64,000 nucleotides of DNA from DASPSM01 sp036008465 (GCA_036008465.1 DASYNP010000175.1:30130-94129); one strand, 5' to 3'. Shown: positions 35,373-44,751, counted from the stretch's first letter. The notes: generated by a model from the sequence alone, not told the origin. Numbers and translations: made by a program.

Positions 35373-35867
35373 ATGCCGCCGAAAAAACTCTCCGACGAAC
35401 TCGTGCATCGCGAACACATGGCGCGATTTCCGCAGCGGTGGTCGACGGGGCCGGTGATGGGCAAATTCCTGCAGGCTCTGCGGGATGAGAAGCGAATACT
35501 GGCGAATGTGTGCCCGCGATGCGGCCGTTCGCAGGTGCCGCCTCGCGAGGTCTGCGCCGTCTGTCGAGTTGAGGCGATGCAATTCGAGGAAGTCGGGCCG
35601 GCGGGCACGCTGCGAAGTTTCGACGTCGTCTTCTATGCCAGTCCGGATCCGGTCACGGGCCAGAGCCGCGAGGTTCCCTATGCCACGGCGTACGTGGAAC
35701 TTGACGGCTCGAAGGGGGGAGCCACGTTCTGGCACGAGCTGCACGAGACCGACATGAGCAAGTTGCGGCGCGGCCTGCGCGTGCGAGCCGTGTTTGAAGA
35801 GGATGGCAAGCGGACCGGAGCGATCACCGACATCAAGTACTTCGAGATCATCGAAGGGGGCACTTGA
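35373..35867 (+). CDS. DUF35 zinc-ribbon/OB-fold acyl-CoA partner protein
   Basis: A 164-residue protein. An N-terminal helix is followed by CPRCGRSQVPPREVCAVC with four zinc-ligand Cys (47, 50, 61, 64), then an OB fold (GPAGTLRSFDVVFYASPDP ... RRGLRVRAVFEEDGKRTGAITDIKYFEII). DUF35 proteins bind beside a thiolase-fold enzyme and hand over acyl-CoA (archaeal thiolase/HMG-CoA synthase complex, Ltp2-ChsH2, BbsA-BbsB). The stop runs directly into the ATG of the next gene. Confidence 0.9.
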   Translation: MPPKKLSDELVHREHMARFPQRWSTGPVMGKFLQALRDEKRILANVCPRCGRSQVPPREVCAVCRVEAMQFEEVGPAGTLRSFDVVFYASPDPVTGQSREVPYATAYVELDGSKGGATFWHELHETDMSKLRRGLRVRAVFEEDGKRTGAITDIKYFEIIEGGT

Positions 35868-36320
35868 ATGGCGACTAAATCGGATGCCTTCGTGGTCGAA
35901 GGGACGTTTGCCCTGCCATACAACTATTTCGCTGGGCGCGTAGGCAGCACCTGGCTCGTGGCGCTCCGCGACGAGCGGAAAATCTACGGCGTGCGACATC
36001 CGAAGACCGGCAAGGTTGTTGTGCCGCCGCGGCAGGTTGACGAGCGGGATTTCACGGATCTGACGGGCGATTGGGTCGAAGTCGGACCCGAAGGCCGTGT
36101 TACCGGATTCACGATCATCCGCTACCGAGAGCCGTACCAACCGCTCCCTCTGCCATACGGTTTGGCCCTGATCCAACTCGATGGGGCCGACACGTCGCTG
36201 GCTCACGTCGTGCGCGGCGAGGATCTTAACCGGTTGGCGGTCGGCCTACGGGTGCGGGCAGTCTTCGCACGCGAGCGCAAGGCGTCGATCTTGGATATTT
36301 CCCACTTCGAGCCGGTGTGA
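35868..36320 (+). CDS. DUF35-like OB-fold protein without zinc ligands
   Basis: A 150-residue paralog of the preceding protein. The zinc-ribbon stretch reads HPKTGKVVVPPRQVDERD: aligned on the shared PPR, the four Cys positions are His44, Thr47, Asp58 and Asp61. The OB-fold part (GPEGRVTGFTIIRYREP ... LAVGLRVRAVFARERKASILDISHFEPV) is intact. It starts at the base after the upstream stop codon (TGA ATG), so the two are translationally coupled. Likely the second subunit of a heteromeric thiolase/DUF35 complex. Confidence 0.82.
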   Translation: MATKSDAFVVEGTFALPYNYFAGRVGSTWLVALRDERKIYGVRHPKTGKVVVPPRQVDERDFTDLTGDWVEVGPEGRVTGFTIIRYREPYQPLPLPYGLALIQLDGADTSLAHVVRGEDLNRLAVGLRVRAVFARERKASILDISHFEPV

Positions 36321-36398
36321 CAAACGACGACGCGCGGGAGTGTTCAAACGCAGATTTCCACGTTACGGAATGTATTGGGCGTGTGCTGAAGTTGTGCA

Positions 36399-37211
36399 TC
36401 AGCCGAGCCTGCGCGATTCGCGGCGGTAAATTGCCGAGAGCAATTCGACAAGAAACTCCTGGCGGTCGGCCGCGTCGGGCGACGGAGCCGCAAGGCGTTT
36501 TGCCAGCGGTTCAACCATGCGGTCGAGCAGGATGGTTCGCTGCCGGTCGGTGAGAGACGGCCAGCGCTCGAGGATCCGTTCGAGAGCCTCGACATCTGTC
36601 GGTTTGGTTCGATTCAGCATGGCGGCGTCGAAGCGGAATCGGCTCTCCTGGGAATCGCGCCCCATTAGCCGAGCGCGTAGATCGCCGATTTGATCCTGCG
36701 CGTCTGCAACGACCAGAGTGCCGGCCACCATGTCGCCGAAACGCTGGCTCCGGCCAGAGAGCAGCGGCACGATCCAGAACACGGGGATCTGGTCAATCAG
36801 GCGAAAGACGTTGCGGATCAGCACGCTGCCGGCATCGAGCGCAAAGCCGTCGGCCTTGACAACGCGCGCGCCGCAGGCGCGCTTGCCGATTGTCTGGCCG
36901 CGGAGCAGGAGTTCGGTCACAACAAAGTAGAGCAAGCTTCCTAGTTGAAAGGCGAGGATCGCGACAGCAAAGAAATAGAGTCGGACCTCGTCCCGCGAGA
37001 CAGGGCGTCGCATGCCCAGGTTTTTTCCAAGGTTATCCAGAGTGATCCCCACTGCCGGTGCCAAGATGGAAACCGCAATGAACAACAGGATCGCGACGAG
37101 AATCACAAAGAAAGTGTCGAGCGCCCAGGCACAAAACCGCGTACCGAGACCAGCCGTCCGGTAGGCGATCTGCACATTCTCAGGTGTCTCGAACAGGACC
37201 GAACTGGCCAT
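36399..37211 (-). CDS. RDD family membrane protein
   Basis: A 270-residue protein. The N-terminus has YRTAGLGTRFCAWALDTFFVIL, the R-D-containing first helix of RDD. A second membrane segment lies near 85-105, and GQTIGKRACGARVVKADGF is the conserved cytosolic turn. A third segment follows, and then a soluble C-terminal region of about 90 residues. RDD proteins may act as ion antiporters or membrane partners. It is divergent from the spoIIM-like gene, an arrangement seen repeatedly in planctomycetes and actinobacteria. Confidence 0.87.
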   Translation of the reverse strand: MASSVLFETPENVQIAYRTAGLGTRFCAWALDTFFVILVAILLFIAVSILAPAVGITLDNLGKNLGMRRPVSRDEVRLYFFAVAILAFQLGSLLYFVVTELLLRGQTIGKRACGARVVKADGFALDAGSVLIRNVFRLIDQIPVFWIVPLLSGRSQRFGDMVAGTLVVADAQDQIGDLRARLMGRDSQESRFRFDAAMLNRTKPTDVEALERILERWPSLTDRQRTILLDRMVEPLAKRLAAPSPDAADRQEFLVELLSAIYRRESRRLG

Positions 37212-37300
37212 CGCGAAGCTCTCGCGTCAGACTGAAGGCCCCGCGAACTACACTCTGCGTGGATCACCGAGGCGATTCAAAGGCTAGGAACGTAACGATA

Positions 37301-38311
37301 ATGGCGGACTTCGTGACACGCAATCGGCCCGATTGGGACGAATTGGAAGAGCTCTTGGCCCGCGGCCGCCGCTCGGTCGGACGCCTCACACCAACTGAGT
37401 TGAATCGCCTGGATGTGCTCTACCGCCGCGTTGCCATCCATCTGGCACAGGTGCGAACTCGCACACGGGACGAGCGTTTGGCTGCCTACCTCAATCAGCT
37501 TGCCGCTGCCGCGCACAGTCTGATCTACCTCCCGCCGCGGCAGGGAATCTTGAGCAACATCGCGGTCTTTGCAGTATTGGGCTTTGCGGAATGCGTGGCG
37601 CGCCACTGGCGCGCGCACGCGATCTCCGCGGGGCTCTTGTTGGCCGGCGCCTTTCTGGCCTATCACGCCGCGACGCGCGATGTGCTGGCGGCTTACGCGC
37701 TTGCCGTCCCTGGCGATCCGCGTCTACCAGGAACGCCCCCGGAGCGACTTCTCGAATATCTTCACGGTGGGCAGGACATGGGATCGGGCTCGAAGTCTTT
37801 CTTCGCGTCGTTCCTGTTTACGCACAATCTGAAGGTCGGAATGACGGCGATGGGATTGGGAGTGCTGGCCGGTGTGCCGACTGTGCTGCTGATGCTCTAC
37901 AACGGCATGATTCTGGGCGCGTTTGTCTCGGTCTACATCAAGGCCGGACTCGGTCTGGAAGTTTGCGCTTGGATTCTGCCGCACGGCATCACCGAGCTGA
38001 CTGCAACGGCCCTTTGCGGAGGGGTCGGCCTCGTGCTCGGCCGAGCGGTCATCAGTCCCGGGCTGAAGACGCGTGCCCAGGCGCTGGTTGACGCGGGTGC
38101 CGAAGCCGGTCGAACGGTGATCGGAGTCGCGGGGATGCTCGTTCTGGCGGCATTCATCGAGAGCTTCATCAGGCAGAGCCACCTCACGACCAACGAACGC
38201 CTCGTCTACGCCGGCCTGACGGGACTGTTTTGGGTGATCTACTTCGCGCAGGGGTTTATTTGGCGAACAGCTCACGAAGATCGAGCGCTCGACGACGCGA
38301 CCCAAAACTGA
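37301..38311 (+). CDS. SpoIIM-like (DUF95) membrane protein
   Basis: A 336-residue polytopic protein related to stage II sporulation protein M. An N-terminal helical domain (RPDWDELEELLARGRRSVGRLTPTELNRLDVLYRRV) is followed by the SpoIIM core: FFASFLFTHNLKVGMTAMGLGVLAG, LLMLYNGMILGAF, WILPHGITELTATALCGGVGLVLG and two further membrane segments. Planctomycetes do not form endospores, so the role is not sporulation. Pairing with RDD suggests a membrane complex. ATG 37301 has TAGGAA upstream. Confidence 0.87.
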   Translation: MADFVTRNRPDWDELEELLARGRRSVGRLTPTELNRLDVLYRRVAIHLAQVRTRTRDERLAAYLNQLAAAAHSLIYLPPRQGILSNIAVFAVLGFAECVARHWRAHAISAGLLLAGAFLAYHAATRDVLAAYALAVPGDPRLPGTPPERLLEYLHGGQDMGSGSKSFFASFLFTHNLKVGMTAMGLGVLAGVPTVLLMLYNGMILGAFVSVYIKAGLGLEVCAWILPHGITELTATALCGGVGLVLGRAVISPGLKTRAQALVDAGAEAGRTVIGVAGMLVLAAFIESFIRQSHLTTNERLVYAGLTGLFWVIYFAQGFIWRTAHEDRALDDATQN

Positions 38312-38369
38312 GTTGCGCGGTCATTGGCTTGGAGCCGCTGAGCGGAGCGCTGAAAGAATGCGCGTTTCT

Positions 38370-39458
38370 TTAGGCTGCGTCTGCCTGCTGAAAGTTTTTC
38401 TGCATGAGCCGACACAGCGCAGCCCAGACGCGCTCGACGTCGAGTTCCTCCATGCAAGCGAGGTGCTTTTTGCCGCGATGGGGGCAGCGTTTGCGATAGC
38501 TCGCCGCACATTTGACCCCGGTCGCGACCAACTCATGCTGGTCACCCGGAGGCCCCGAGATGGTCGGGCTGGTGCACGTGAATATGCCGACAACCGGCGT
38601 GCCGAGTCCAGCCGCCAGTTGCATTGGACCAGAGTCGTTGGTGAGCAGCATGCGACACTGTTCAAGGACAGCCGCCAACTGCTTGAGATTTGTCTGACCC
38701 GCCAGGTTGACGATCCTGGCGTGCGGCGCGAGTTGACGAAGAGTTTGAACGAATTGGGCCGACAGGCCGTATTCATCGGGACCGCCGAGGACGACCGGCG
38801 ACAATCCATAACGGCGCAGCGCCTTACAAGCCACGGCGGCAAAACGCTCGGGCAGCCATCGCTTAGTTTTCCAGCTGGCGCCGGGATGAATCGCGATCGC
38901 GGAACCTTCGAGCGGCGCAAGCTGGCGAGTGGCCCATTCTCTGTCTGAGCGCGGGATTACCAGGCGCAAGTCCGTTGAGTAGTTCGCCAATCCCAACGCG
39001 TCCACCACGCGACGGCATCGCAAGTGTGCCGGGACTGAAAGTTCAGTGCCCGGGACCAGCATGTGGCAGGCCCACATCGAGCCTTCGCGCGCCGATTCCA
39101 ACCCCACCCGCAGCGAAGCCTTCGTCGACCAGAGCATCAGGCCGCTGCGCAAAAGTCCCTGCAGGTCGAGGACGAGGTCGAACCGACTGCGCCTGAGGCG
39201 TGTCATAAGCTTTCGCCAGTCACCCAAGGAGCCCCGGCGTTCGAACGCAATGACTTCGTCGAGATCTGGGTGCCCCTCCAACAGCGGAGCCAGCGAGCGG
39301 CTGATGACCCAAGAAATGCGGGCACGCGGAAAGCGGCGGCGCAGCGCCGGCAAGACTGGAAGCGCTTGCACCACGTCTCCCAGCGCGCTCGGCTTGATCA
39401 CGCAGATACGCCGCGCGTCAACTTCCAGCAAGATCGCGGCGCTGTTCGGTTGCTTCAT
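38370..39458 (-). CDS. Glycosyltransferase family 9 (heptosyltransferase-like)
   Basis: A protein of about 362 residues. RICVIKPSALGDVVQALPVLPALRRRFP is the GT9 N-terminal motif. FDLVLDLQGLLRSGLMLW, IAIHPGASWKTKRWLPERF, VVLGGPDE and LLTNDSGPMQLAAGLGTPVVGIFTCTSP are the C-terminal donor-site motifs. GT9 enzymes transfer ADP-heptose to lipid A core; an LPS role is plausible since planctomycetes have an outer membrane. ATG 39458 is used; the frame to 39638 runs into the metX upstream region. Confidence 0.88.
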   Translation of the reverse strand: MKQPNSAAILLEVDARRICVIKPSALGDVVQALPVLPALRRRFPRARISWVISRSLAPLLEGHPDLDEVIAFERRGSLGDWRKLMTRLRRSRFDLVLDLQGLLRSGLMLWSTKASLRVGLESAREGSMWACHMLVPGTELSVPAHLRCRRVVDALGLANYSTDLRLVIPRSDREWATRQLAPLEGSAIAIHPGASWKTKRWLPERFAAVACKALRRYGLSPVVLGGPDEYGLSAQFVQTLRQLAPHARIVNLAGQTNLKQLAAVLEQCRMLLTNDSGPMQLAAGLGTPVVGIFTCTSPTISGPPGDQHELVATGVKCAASYRKRCPHRGKKHLACMEELDVERVWAALCRLMQKNFQQADAA

Positions 39459-39659
39459 TTCCGGCCTGGTCCTTGCGATTTTTGCGTCAAGGCGCGCACG
39501 CAGTAGGCGGTGACCCAGATCGATTTTGAGGAGGGGAGGCGGATGATATCGCGGCCGGCAAAAACGGGACAAGGGCAGCTTTCTGCGAACCATTTCGTCG
39601 ACGGCACGGCCGAAGAAGGTCAAAACGGCGGTTCGCAATGCCGTTTTGAACGACTTATA

Positions 39660-40877
39660 ATGGCTTGCATGTCCACGGAACTCATTGAAGAAAGTGTTCC
39701 CGATGTTGGCCCCCGTTCCGTGGGACTCGTGCGCACGCAGTCGGCGACCCTTTTCGCCCCGCCGAATGAGCTGACGCTAGCCAATTCTCGTCGCCTGGGG
39801 CCGATTACGGTCGCCTATGAGACATACGGCAAGCTCTCGCCCGAGCGCGACAACGCGATTTTCGTTTGCCACGCGCTGACCGGCGACGCGCACGCGGCAG
39901 GTTACCGTTCAAAGGAGGATATTGCGGCACGAAAGGCCGGCTGGTGGGATGGATTTATCGGCCCCGGCAAAGGGCTCGATACCGACAAGTATTTCGTGAT
40001 TTGTGCCAATGCCCTAGGCGGTTGCCAGGGAACAACTGGACCCAGTTCCATTTGTCCCGAGACGGGCGCGCCGTGGGGCCCAGATTTTCCCGTCATTCAG
40101 ATCCCCGATATCGTCGACGTGCATGCCGAGTTGGTCGGCTCGCTGGGGATCGAGCGGCTCTTGTCGGTCGTCGGCGGCAGCCTGGGCGGAATGCAGGTCC
40201 TGGAATGGGCGGCCCGTTATCCCGAGCGGATTGCCTCGGCAGTCGTGCTGGCTTCGGCTCCTCGGATGTCGGCGCAGGGGATCGCGTTTAACGCCGTCGG
40301 CCGCAACGCGATCTTTAACGACCCCAATTTCAAGGATGGGCGCTACTATGGCAACAGCGGTCCGCGCACGGGTCTGGCCCTGGCGCGGATGGTCGCGCAC
40401 ATCACCTACCTCTCGGAAGAATCGATCGAGCGAAAGTTCGGCCGCAAACTGCAGGACATCGAAGCACTCGCCTTCGATTTGCTCAAGGAAACCGAGTTCC
40501 AGGTCGAGAGCTATCTCAATTATCAGGGGCGGCGATTTGTCGAGCGATTTGACGCCAACAGCTATCTGTACCTCACCAAGGCGATGGATTACTACGATTT
40601 GGCCCAGAGCTACGGATCACTCGAAAAGGCCTTCGCTGCCTCATCGGCGCGATTCCTCGTCGTGTCGTACGACAGCGACTGGCTTTATCCGACGCGGCAG
40701 AGCAAAGAAATCGTCGGCGCGCTGATCGCGGCGGGCAAACACGCGACCTTTCTCCAGCTGCACAGCGCCAAGGGGCACGACACGTTCCTGATTGAGATCG
40801 ACCAGCTCGAGGCGCTGGCCCGTCCGTTTCTCGAACGTACACTCGAGGAAGTGCGCGCCGCCGCCGTTTCCGATTGA
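39660..40877 (+). CDS. metX: Homoserine O-acetyltransferase-type enzyme MetX
   Basis: An alpha/beta-hydrolase of about 405 residues that activates homoserine for methionine synthesis. ITVAYETYGKLSPERDNAIFVCHALTGDAHAAG, CANALGGCQGTTGPSS, VVGGSLGGMQVLEWAARYP (nucleophile Ser174), RMVAHITYLSEES, SYDSDWLYPTRQSKEI (Asp) and HSAKGHDTFLIE (His) are family motifs. Acetyl versus succinyl specificity cannot be told here; MetX linked to metW is sometimes a succinyltransferase. ATG 39660 or 39669 could start. The gene is followed 41 bases later by metW. Confidence 0.93.
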   Translation: MACMSTELIEESVPDVGPRSVGLVRTQSATLFAPPNELTLANSRRLGPITVAYETYGKLSPERDNAIFVCHALTGDAHAAGYRSKEDIAARKAGWWDGFIGPGKGLDTDKYFVICANALGGCQGTTGPSSICPETGAPWGPDFPVIQIPDIVDVHAELVGSLGIERLLSVVGGSLGGMQVLEWAARYPERIASAVVLASAPRMSAQGIAFNAVGRNAIFNDPNFKDGRYYGNSGPRTGLALARMVAHITYLSEESIERKFGRKLQDIEALAFDLLKETEFQVESYLNYQGRRFVERFDANSYLYLTKAMDYYDLAQSYGSLEKAFAASSARFLVVSYDSDWLYPTRQSKEIVGALIAAGKHATFLQLHSAKGHDTFLIEIDQLEALARPFLERTLEEVRAAAVSD

Positions 40878-40918
40878 GAACCACGCAGACGGTTCAGACC
40901 ACCACTTGTCCCCAACCA

Positions 40919-41638
40919 ATGTCTAACGAAACAGCACAAGCTCCGATGTCGGGAGCCGATGGTCGAGGCGCGAGGCCCAAGATGCCGCGCTTGGCTCGGA
41001 CGCGCTATTTCATACCCGATCCAACCATCGCACTCACCCACAAGGAGATCATGAAACATGTCCCCGTTGGCAGCCGCGTGCTCGACCTGGGCTGCGGTGA
41101 TGGACGGCTGCTCGAGATTCTGCGTGACGCCCACCAGTGCCGTGTGCAGGGAATCGAGCTCGACCCGCAAGAAATCATCGCCTGTATTGACCGAGGGGTT
41201 CCCGTCATTCACGGTGACCTAGATCAGGGTCTGCCCGAATTCCCAGATGACTCGTTCGACTATGCGGTTTTGAGCCAGACGCTTCAGCAGGTCAAATACC
41301 CCAAGCGCGTGCTCGAGGAAATCCTGCGCGTCGCACGGCGAGCCCTCGTCGTGGTGCCGAATTTCGGATATTGGAAAGGCCGCCTTCAACACCTGCTGGG
41401 CGGCCGGGCGCCTGTCACGCAAGCCTTGCCGTACGAGTGGTACAACACGCCCAATTTGCACTTCATGTCGATGTACGATTTCCGCGACCTGGTCGAGCGT
41501 TTGGGCATCCACATCATCAAGGAGCTGCCCATCATCCGCGGTCACGCCGTCGATCGGGCCTGGGCGGCAAACCTGCGCGCCGAAAGTGCGCTCTATGTTC
41601 TTGAACGGCCCGAGCAGCGGACGTCGGCCCACGCATAG
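40919..41638 (+). CDS. metW: MetW methionine biosynthesis methyltransferase-fold protein
   Basis: A 239-residue class I SAM-dependent methyltransferase-fold protein. RVLDLGCGDGRLLEIL is the SAM loop, then VQGIELDPQEIIACIDRGVPVIHGDLDQGLPEFPDDSFDYAVLSQTLQQVKYPKRVLEEILRV and FGYWKGRLQHLLGGRAPVTQALPYEWYNTPNLHFMSMYDF, all MetW hallmarks. MetW partners MetX in methionine synthesis in many proteobacteria. A TTG at 40874 overlaps the metX end; ATG 40919 gives the usual N-terminus plus an extra basic leader. Confidence 0.93.
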   Translation: MSNETAQAPMSGADGRGARPKMPRLARTRYFIPDPTIALTHKEIMKHVPVGSRVLDLGCGDGRLLEILRDAHQCRVQGIELDPQEIIACIDRGVPVIHGDLDQGLPEFPDDSFDYAVLSQTLQQVKYPKRVLEEILRVARRALVVVPNFGYWKGRLQHLLGGRAPVTQALPYEWYNTPNLHFMSMYDFRDLVERLGIHIIKELPIIRGHAVDRAWAANLRAESALYVLERPEQRTSAHA

Positions 41639-41868
41639 ACTGCCCCACAGCCGTTTAACCGGGCTGAATTTCGCGCGCAAACATTCCCGAAATCGGGCAG
41701 GCTAGCGAAGCTGAACGCTCGGCCTCGCGCGATCCGCTCTCCGAAGGCGTCGTTTGAGACCAACGACCCAGATGACGACGTCAAATTTTCCGATAGTGAC
41801 GATTGTAGTGCGCGTCCACGCTGTCGCCGTGGAATGTGCGCCAGCCACCGGACCTGTTTGTGCGCTCC

Positions 41869-42591
41869 ATGCGAAGCCGTCTTTGGCACAACCTGATCGC
41901 CGCCGTATTGTTCGTAGCCTCTTCCTCGTGCTGCGAGCAGCAGTGGAATCACTCGGTGCGCAGGATGTGGTGTGATTACAACACGTTCCGCGCACCGGCC
42001 CTCTCGCTCGAGCAGTTCGATCATCTTCCCTATCCGGCGGCTCAAGTCGGCTATTACCGCTGGATGTACGACAAGGACCCGGGACATCAACTCGCGGCAT
42101 TGGGGCCCGTCACTCCGCCTCCATGCGTCGTGCCGCAGTGTGTTCCGGCCGGTGACAACCCGTTCGAGTATCAGGTCGCATTCCCGACCGCCATCCCTCT
42201 CCCGACCGATTCCCTTTGGGGGGAGGGCCAGCCTGAACCGATTAATGTGCCTCACGGTCAGCCGGGTGACACGGCCGGCATGAGCTCTCCCAAGGGGAAT
42301 GACCAGCCAGGTACGCTCACGGTTCCTATGGCCCCGATGCTGCCGACCTCGGGCGACAAACGGACCAATCAGTCTCAGCCCGACCGGACGGCCAAACCGC
42401 AAACAGAACCGTCTGGCTCGCCATTCCCGGGATTCGAGGCCTCACCGCCTCCCCCGCACCCAATCGATGAAGAGGTGCCGCCCATGCTGGGACCTGCGTC
42501 GCAGGAGAATCCAAATGTGCGCCTGACCACGGGATCACCTTCGCCCCAGCCGGCTTCTCCAGGGATATCCAGCGGGCTCTGGCCCCGCTAG
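41869..42591 (+). CDS. Proline-rich secreted protein, probable lipoprotein
   Basis: A 240-residue protein. MRSRLWHNLIAAVLFVASSSC is a signal sequence ending in a lipobox-like SSSC. A short globular stretch follows (WCDYNTFRAPALSLEQFDHLPYPAAQVGYYRWMYDKDPGHQL), then a Pro/Ser/Gln-rich low-complexity tail to the end. I do not recognise a family. The low-complexity tail suggests a surface or cell-wall-facing role. Start chosen at the signal peptide; the frame is open to 41836. Confidence 0.6.
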   Translation: MRSRLWHNLIAAVLFVASSSCCEQQWNHSVRRMWCDYNTFRAPALSLEQFDHLPYPAAQVGYYRWMYDKDPGHQLAALGPVTPPPCVVPQCVPAGDNPFEYQVAFPTAIPLPTDSLWGEGQPEPINVPHGQPGDTAGMSSPKGNDQPGTLTVPMAPMLPTSGDKRTNQSQPDRTAKPQTEPSGSPFPGFEASPPPPHPIDEEVPPMLGPASQENPNVRLTTGSPSPQPASPGISSGLWPR

Positions 42592-42951
42592 GATCCTAGC
42601 AGCGGGGCGCGCTCGTGGACGCGGCTGGCGCCTGTACAGTTGTTGCCCCGCAGAGACGATGGTAATCTTCGGCGTGCCGTTGTTTTCGCCCGTGGGACCG
42701 ACGAAAATCGACGGAATCAGGCTGGCACGCTTCCGTGCTTCAGGTGGCGCCCCTCGTGGCGGCTGCGATGCCTGCCCGGGGATGCGCAGGTCATTCGAGT
42801 TTGAATGCCACATTTGCGCGACGTGGGAGTAATCCCACGTGTTCGCTTGAAGATGTGTCGAAGACGATTCGCGGCAACCTTTCCATTCCGGTCGGACCGG
42901 TTCGGCTGATGCCGGCGAAGCGGGCACAGGGCTCTTCTGGCGGAACGGGCT
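42592..42951. other. Intergenic region without a supported gene
   Basis: 360 bases with no convincing coding frame. A minus-strand ORF (42535-42927) exists but has no family resemblance and a Pro/Arg-rich composition typical of GC shadows. One feature stands out: a perfect palindrome ACGTGGGA (42821-42828), GTAA, TCCCACGT (42833-42840). Confidence 0.5.
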
Positions 42952-44322
42952 ATGGAAGAAATCCTCAGCGGATACAAAGTCGGGAGCGCGACATGGCTCT
43001 ACCTGTCGTTCTTCCTGATTGTCGCGATCTACTTCCGCTTTAACCGCATCGTCACTCTGCGCAACGGCGATCTCTTTACTCTCTTGGCTATCTCGCCCGG
43101 GATTCTCCTCGCCAAGACCGGATCGTCCTCGGGCTACGTCTGGCTATTCATCGTCTGCGGCGCGTGGATGCTGCGGCTGATTTTCGACGGTTATTTCACG
43201 CGCCGACCGCGCCTCGAGCAAAACCTCAACACATCCGGGCTGACATTTCTGTGCGCGGTCGCCTTCGTGTTCCTCTCGATTCATGCCTGGACCTCGGACG
43301 AAGTCCCGGCCTCGACGGTCCAGACCGTAGAAGCGGCCGATCGCCTGCTTAAGCGGCAGGAAGCTCCAGAAAGACCCGTGCACGCGCCAGACGATGCAAA
43401 AGCCGGCCCGGCTGCGGCCGTATTGACGGCCCCAATCGTCAAGGGGCTGGCTGCCACGATGAGCACAGAGCCCAAGCAGGCGGAGTCCTCGACCGTGCAC
43501 GCCGTCTATGCGGCGCGCATCGCATCGATCATCGCCCACTTGCTCGTGATTGTCGCCCTGGCCTGCATCGGCCGCTGGCACTTCGGCGATCAGCAAATCG
43601 GTATGGCGATGGCCGCTTTGTACATGCTCCTGCCCTGTACGTCGTACGACGTCGGGCGACTCAATCATGTGCTGCCGGCCGCGCTAATCCTGTGGGCGCT
43701 GGCCGCGTATCGGCGTCCGATTGTGGCCGGAGGCTTGATGGCCCTGGCCTGCGGCACGCTGATCTTCCCCGTGTTCCTCTTGCCGCTTTGGTTTCTGTTT
43801 TACGATCGTCGCGGAGCGATTCGCTTTGGCGCGGGTTTGGCAGCCGTCGGCGTCGTGCTCCTGGGCAGCCAGATCTTCACTTCGCCAGACACGACGTCCT
43901 TTGTGAGGCAGACGATTGGCGCGGTGATCGACTGGCGGGCACTTTCTTTCGGCGAGAATCAAAGTGGAGGATTCTGGCAGCCCGAAATCCGCTGGTATCG
44001 CATCCCGGTGTTTGTCGCTTTCTGTGCCGGTACGTTCGTGATCTCGGTCTGGCCGCGGCACAAAACGCTCGAAAATTTGATTGCCAATTCCGCGGCCATC
44101 ATCGTCGGGACGCAGTTTTGGTATCCGCAGCAGGGAGGCGTTTACTCGCTGTGGTACGTGCCGCTGCTGCTGGTCGTGATCTTCCGGCCGACCTTGTCGC
44201 ACCTCGTTCCGCCTCAATTTGCGCGTCGGGATTCGGTGGATCAGCAGGCCAACGTTCCGGCCACGCCGGAACTGGTGGCGAGCGGATCGCCATCGACCGG
44301 CACTGGCGCACGATTGCGTTAG
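42952..44322 (+). CDS. Polytopic membrane protein of unknown function
   Basis: A 456-residue protein with about ten predicted membrane segments (for example ATWLYLSFFLIVAIYF, LLVIVALACIGRWHFG, MAMAALYMLLPCTSYDVGRL, LIFPVFLLPLWFLFY, YSLWYVPLLLVVIF). A soluble Ala/Pro-rich loop lies near 110-175. SYDVGRLNHVLPAALILWALA and the arrangement recall GT-C-type membrane glycosyltransferases or related envelope proteins, but I see no definite catalytic motif. Conserved-looking, function unassigned. Confidence 0.72.
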   Translation: MEEILSGYKVGSATWLYLSFFLIVAIYFRFNRIVTLRNGDLFTLLAISPGILLAKTGSSSGYVWLFIVCGAWMLRLIFDGYFTRRPRLEQNLNTSGLTFLCAVAFVFLSIHAWTSDEVPASTVQTVEAADRLLKRQEAPERPVHAPDDAKAGPAAAVLTAPIVKGLAATMSTEPKQAESSTVHAVYAARIASIIAHLLVIVALACIGRWHFGDQQIGMAMAALYMLLPCTSYDVGRLNHVLPAALILWALAAYRRPIVAGGLMALACGTLIFPVFLLPLWFLFYDRRGAIRFGAGLAAVGVVLLGSQIFTSPDTTSFVRQTIGAVIDWRALSFGENQSGGFWQPEIRWYRIPVFVAFCAGTFVISVWPRHKTLENLIANSAAIIVGTQFWYPQQGGVYSLWYVPLLLVVIFRPTLSHLVPPQFARRDSVDQQANVPATPELVASGSPSTGTGARLR

Positions 44323-44355
44323 ACGCGGCTTCCCCGATGCCGTTGCCGCGGGCTA

Positions 44356-44751
44356 TCAATCGGGAAACTGGCTTGGACTGAGTCCCAGATCGACGATGCT
44401 GCAAGCCGCGATTGCGTTGAGCCCGAGCTCGCGGGCTCGCTCCAGCAGAGCCGGCGATTCGCTGCCGGGGTTAAACCAGATTTCGGTGCCGCTGGTCCCG
44501 CGTGTCTTTGCGGCCATCTCGTCCAGAAGCGTCAATCCGATTTGCGGGCGGAGATAGACGCTGATCCGATCCAAATGTTCGACCGGAACATCGGCCAACG
44601 TGCGATACACGGTCAGACCTTCGATTTCCTCGCCGGACGGATTGACCGGATACACCTCGTAGCCGGCCTTCATGTGGGCGCGAACCGACTTATTGCCGAA
44701 CTTCGCCCGATCGGTGCTCGCACCCAGAATTGCGACCGTTGGCTTGGACAT
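44356..44751 (-). CDS. CoA-binding domain protein (YccU-like)
   Basis: A 131-residue Rossmann-fold protein. TVAILGASTDRAKFGNKSVRAHMKAGYEVYPVNPSGEEIEG is the CoA-binding start. VDRISVYLRP-like residues, MAAKTRGTSGTEIWFNPGSESPALLERARELGLNAIAACSIVDLG complete the family. The domain is homologous to succinyl-CoA synthetase alpha but stands alone; its ligand role is unknown. It lies 30 bases downstream of the DUF6807 gene on the same strand. Confidence 0.87.
   Translation of the reverse strand: MSKPTVAILGASTDRAKFGNKSVRAHMKAGYEVYPVNPSGEEIEGLTVYRTLADVPVEHLDRISVYLRPQIGLTLLDEMAAKTRGTSGTEIWFNPGSESPALLERARELGLNAIAACSIVDLGLSPSQFPD

Noticed and set aside
37301..38311. Evidence for sporulation from the SpoIIM-like gene
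   Set aside because: SpoIIM/DUF95 proteins are widespread in non-spore-formers and here pair with RDD; no other sporulation gene is present.
42535..42927. 130-residue minus-strand ORF in the gap before the polytopic membrane protein
   Set aside because: Has a short natural-looking stretch but no ribosome site, a Pro/Arg-rich end and no family resemblance; left as intergenic.
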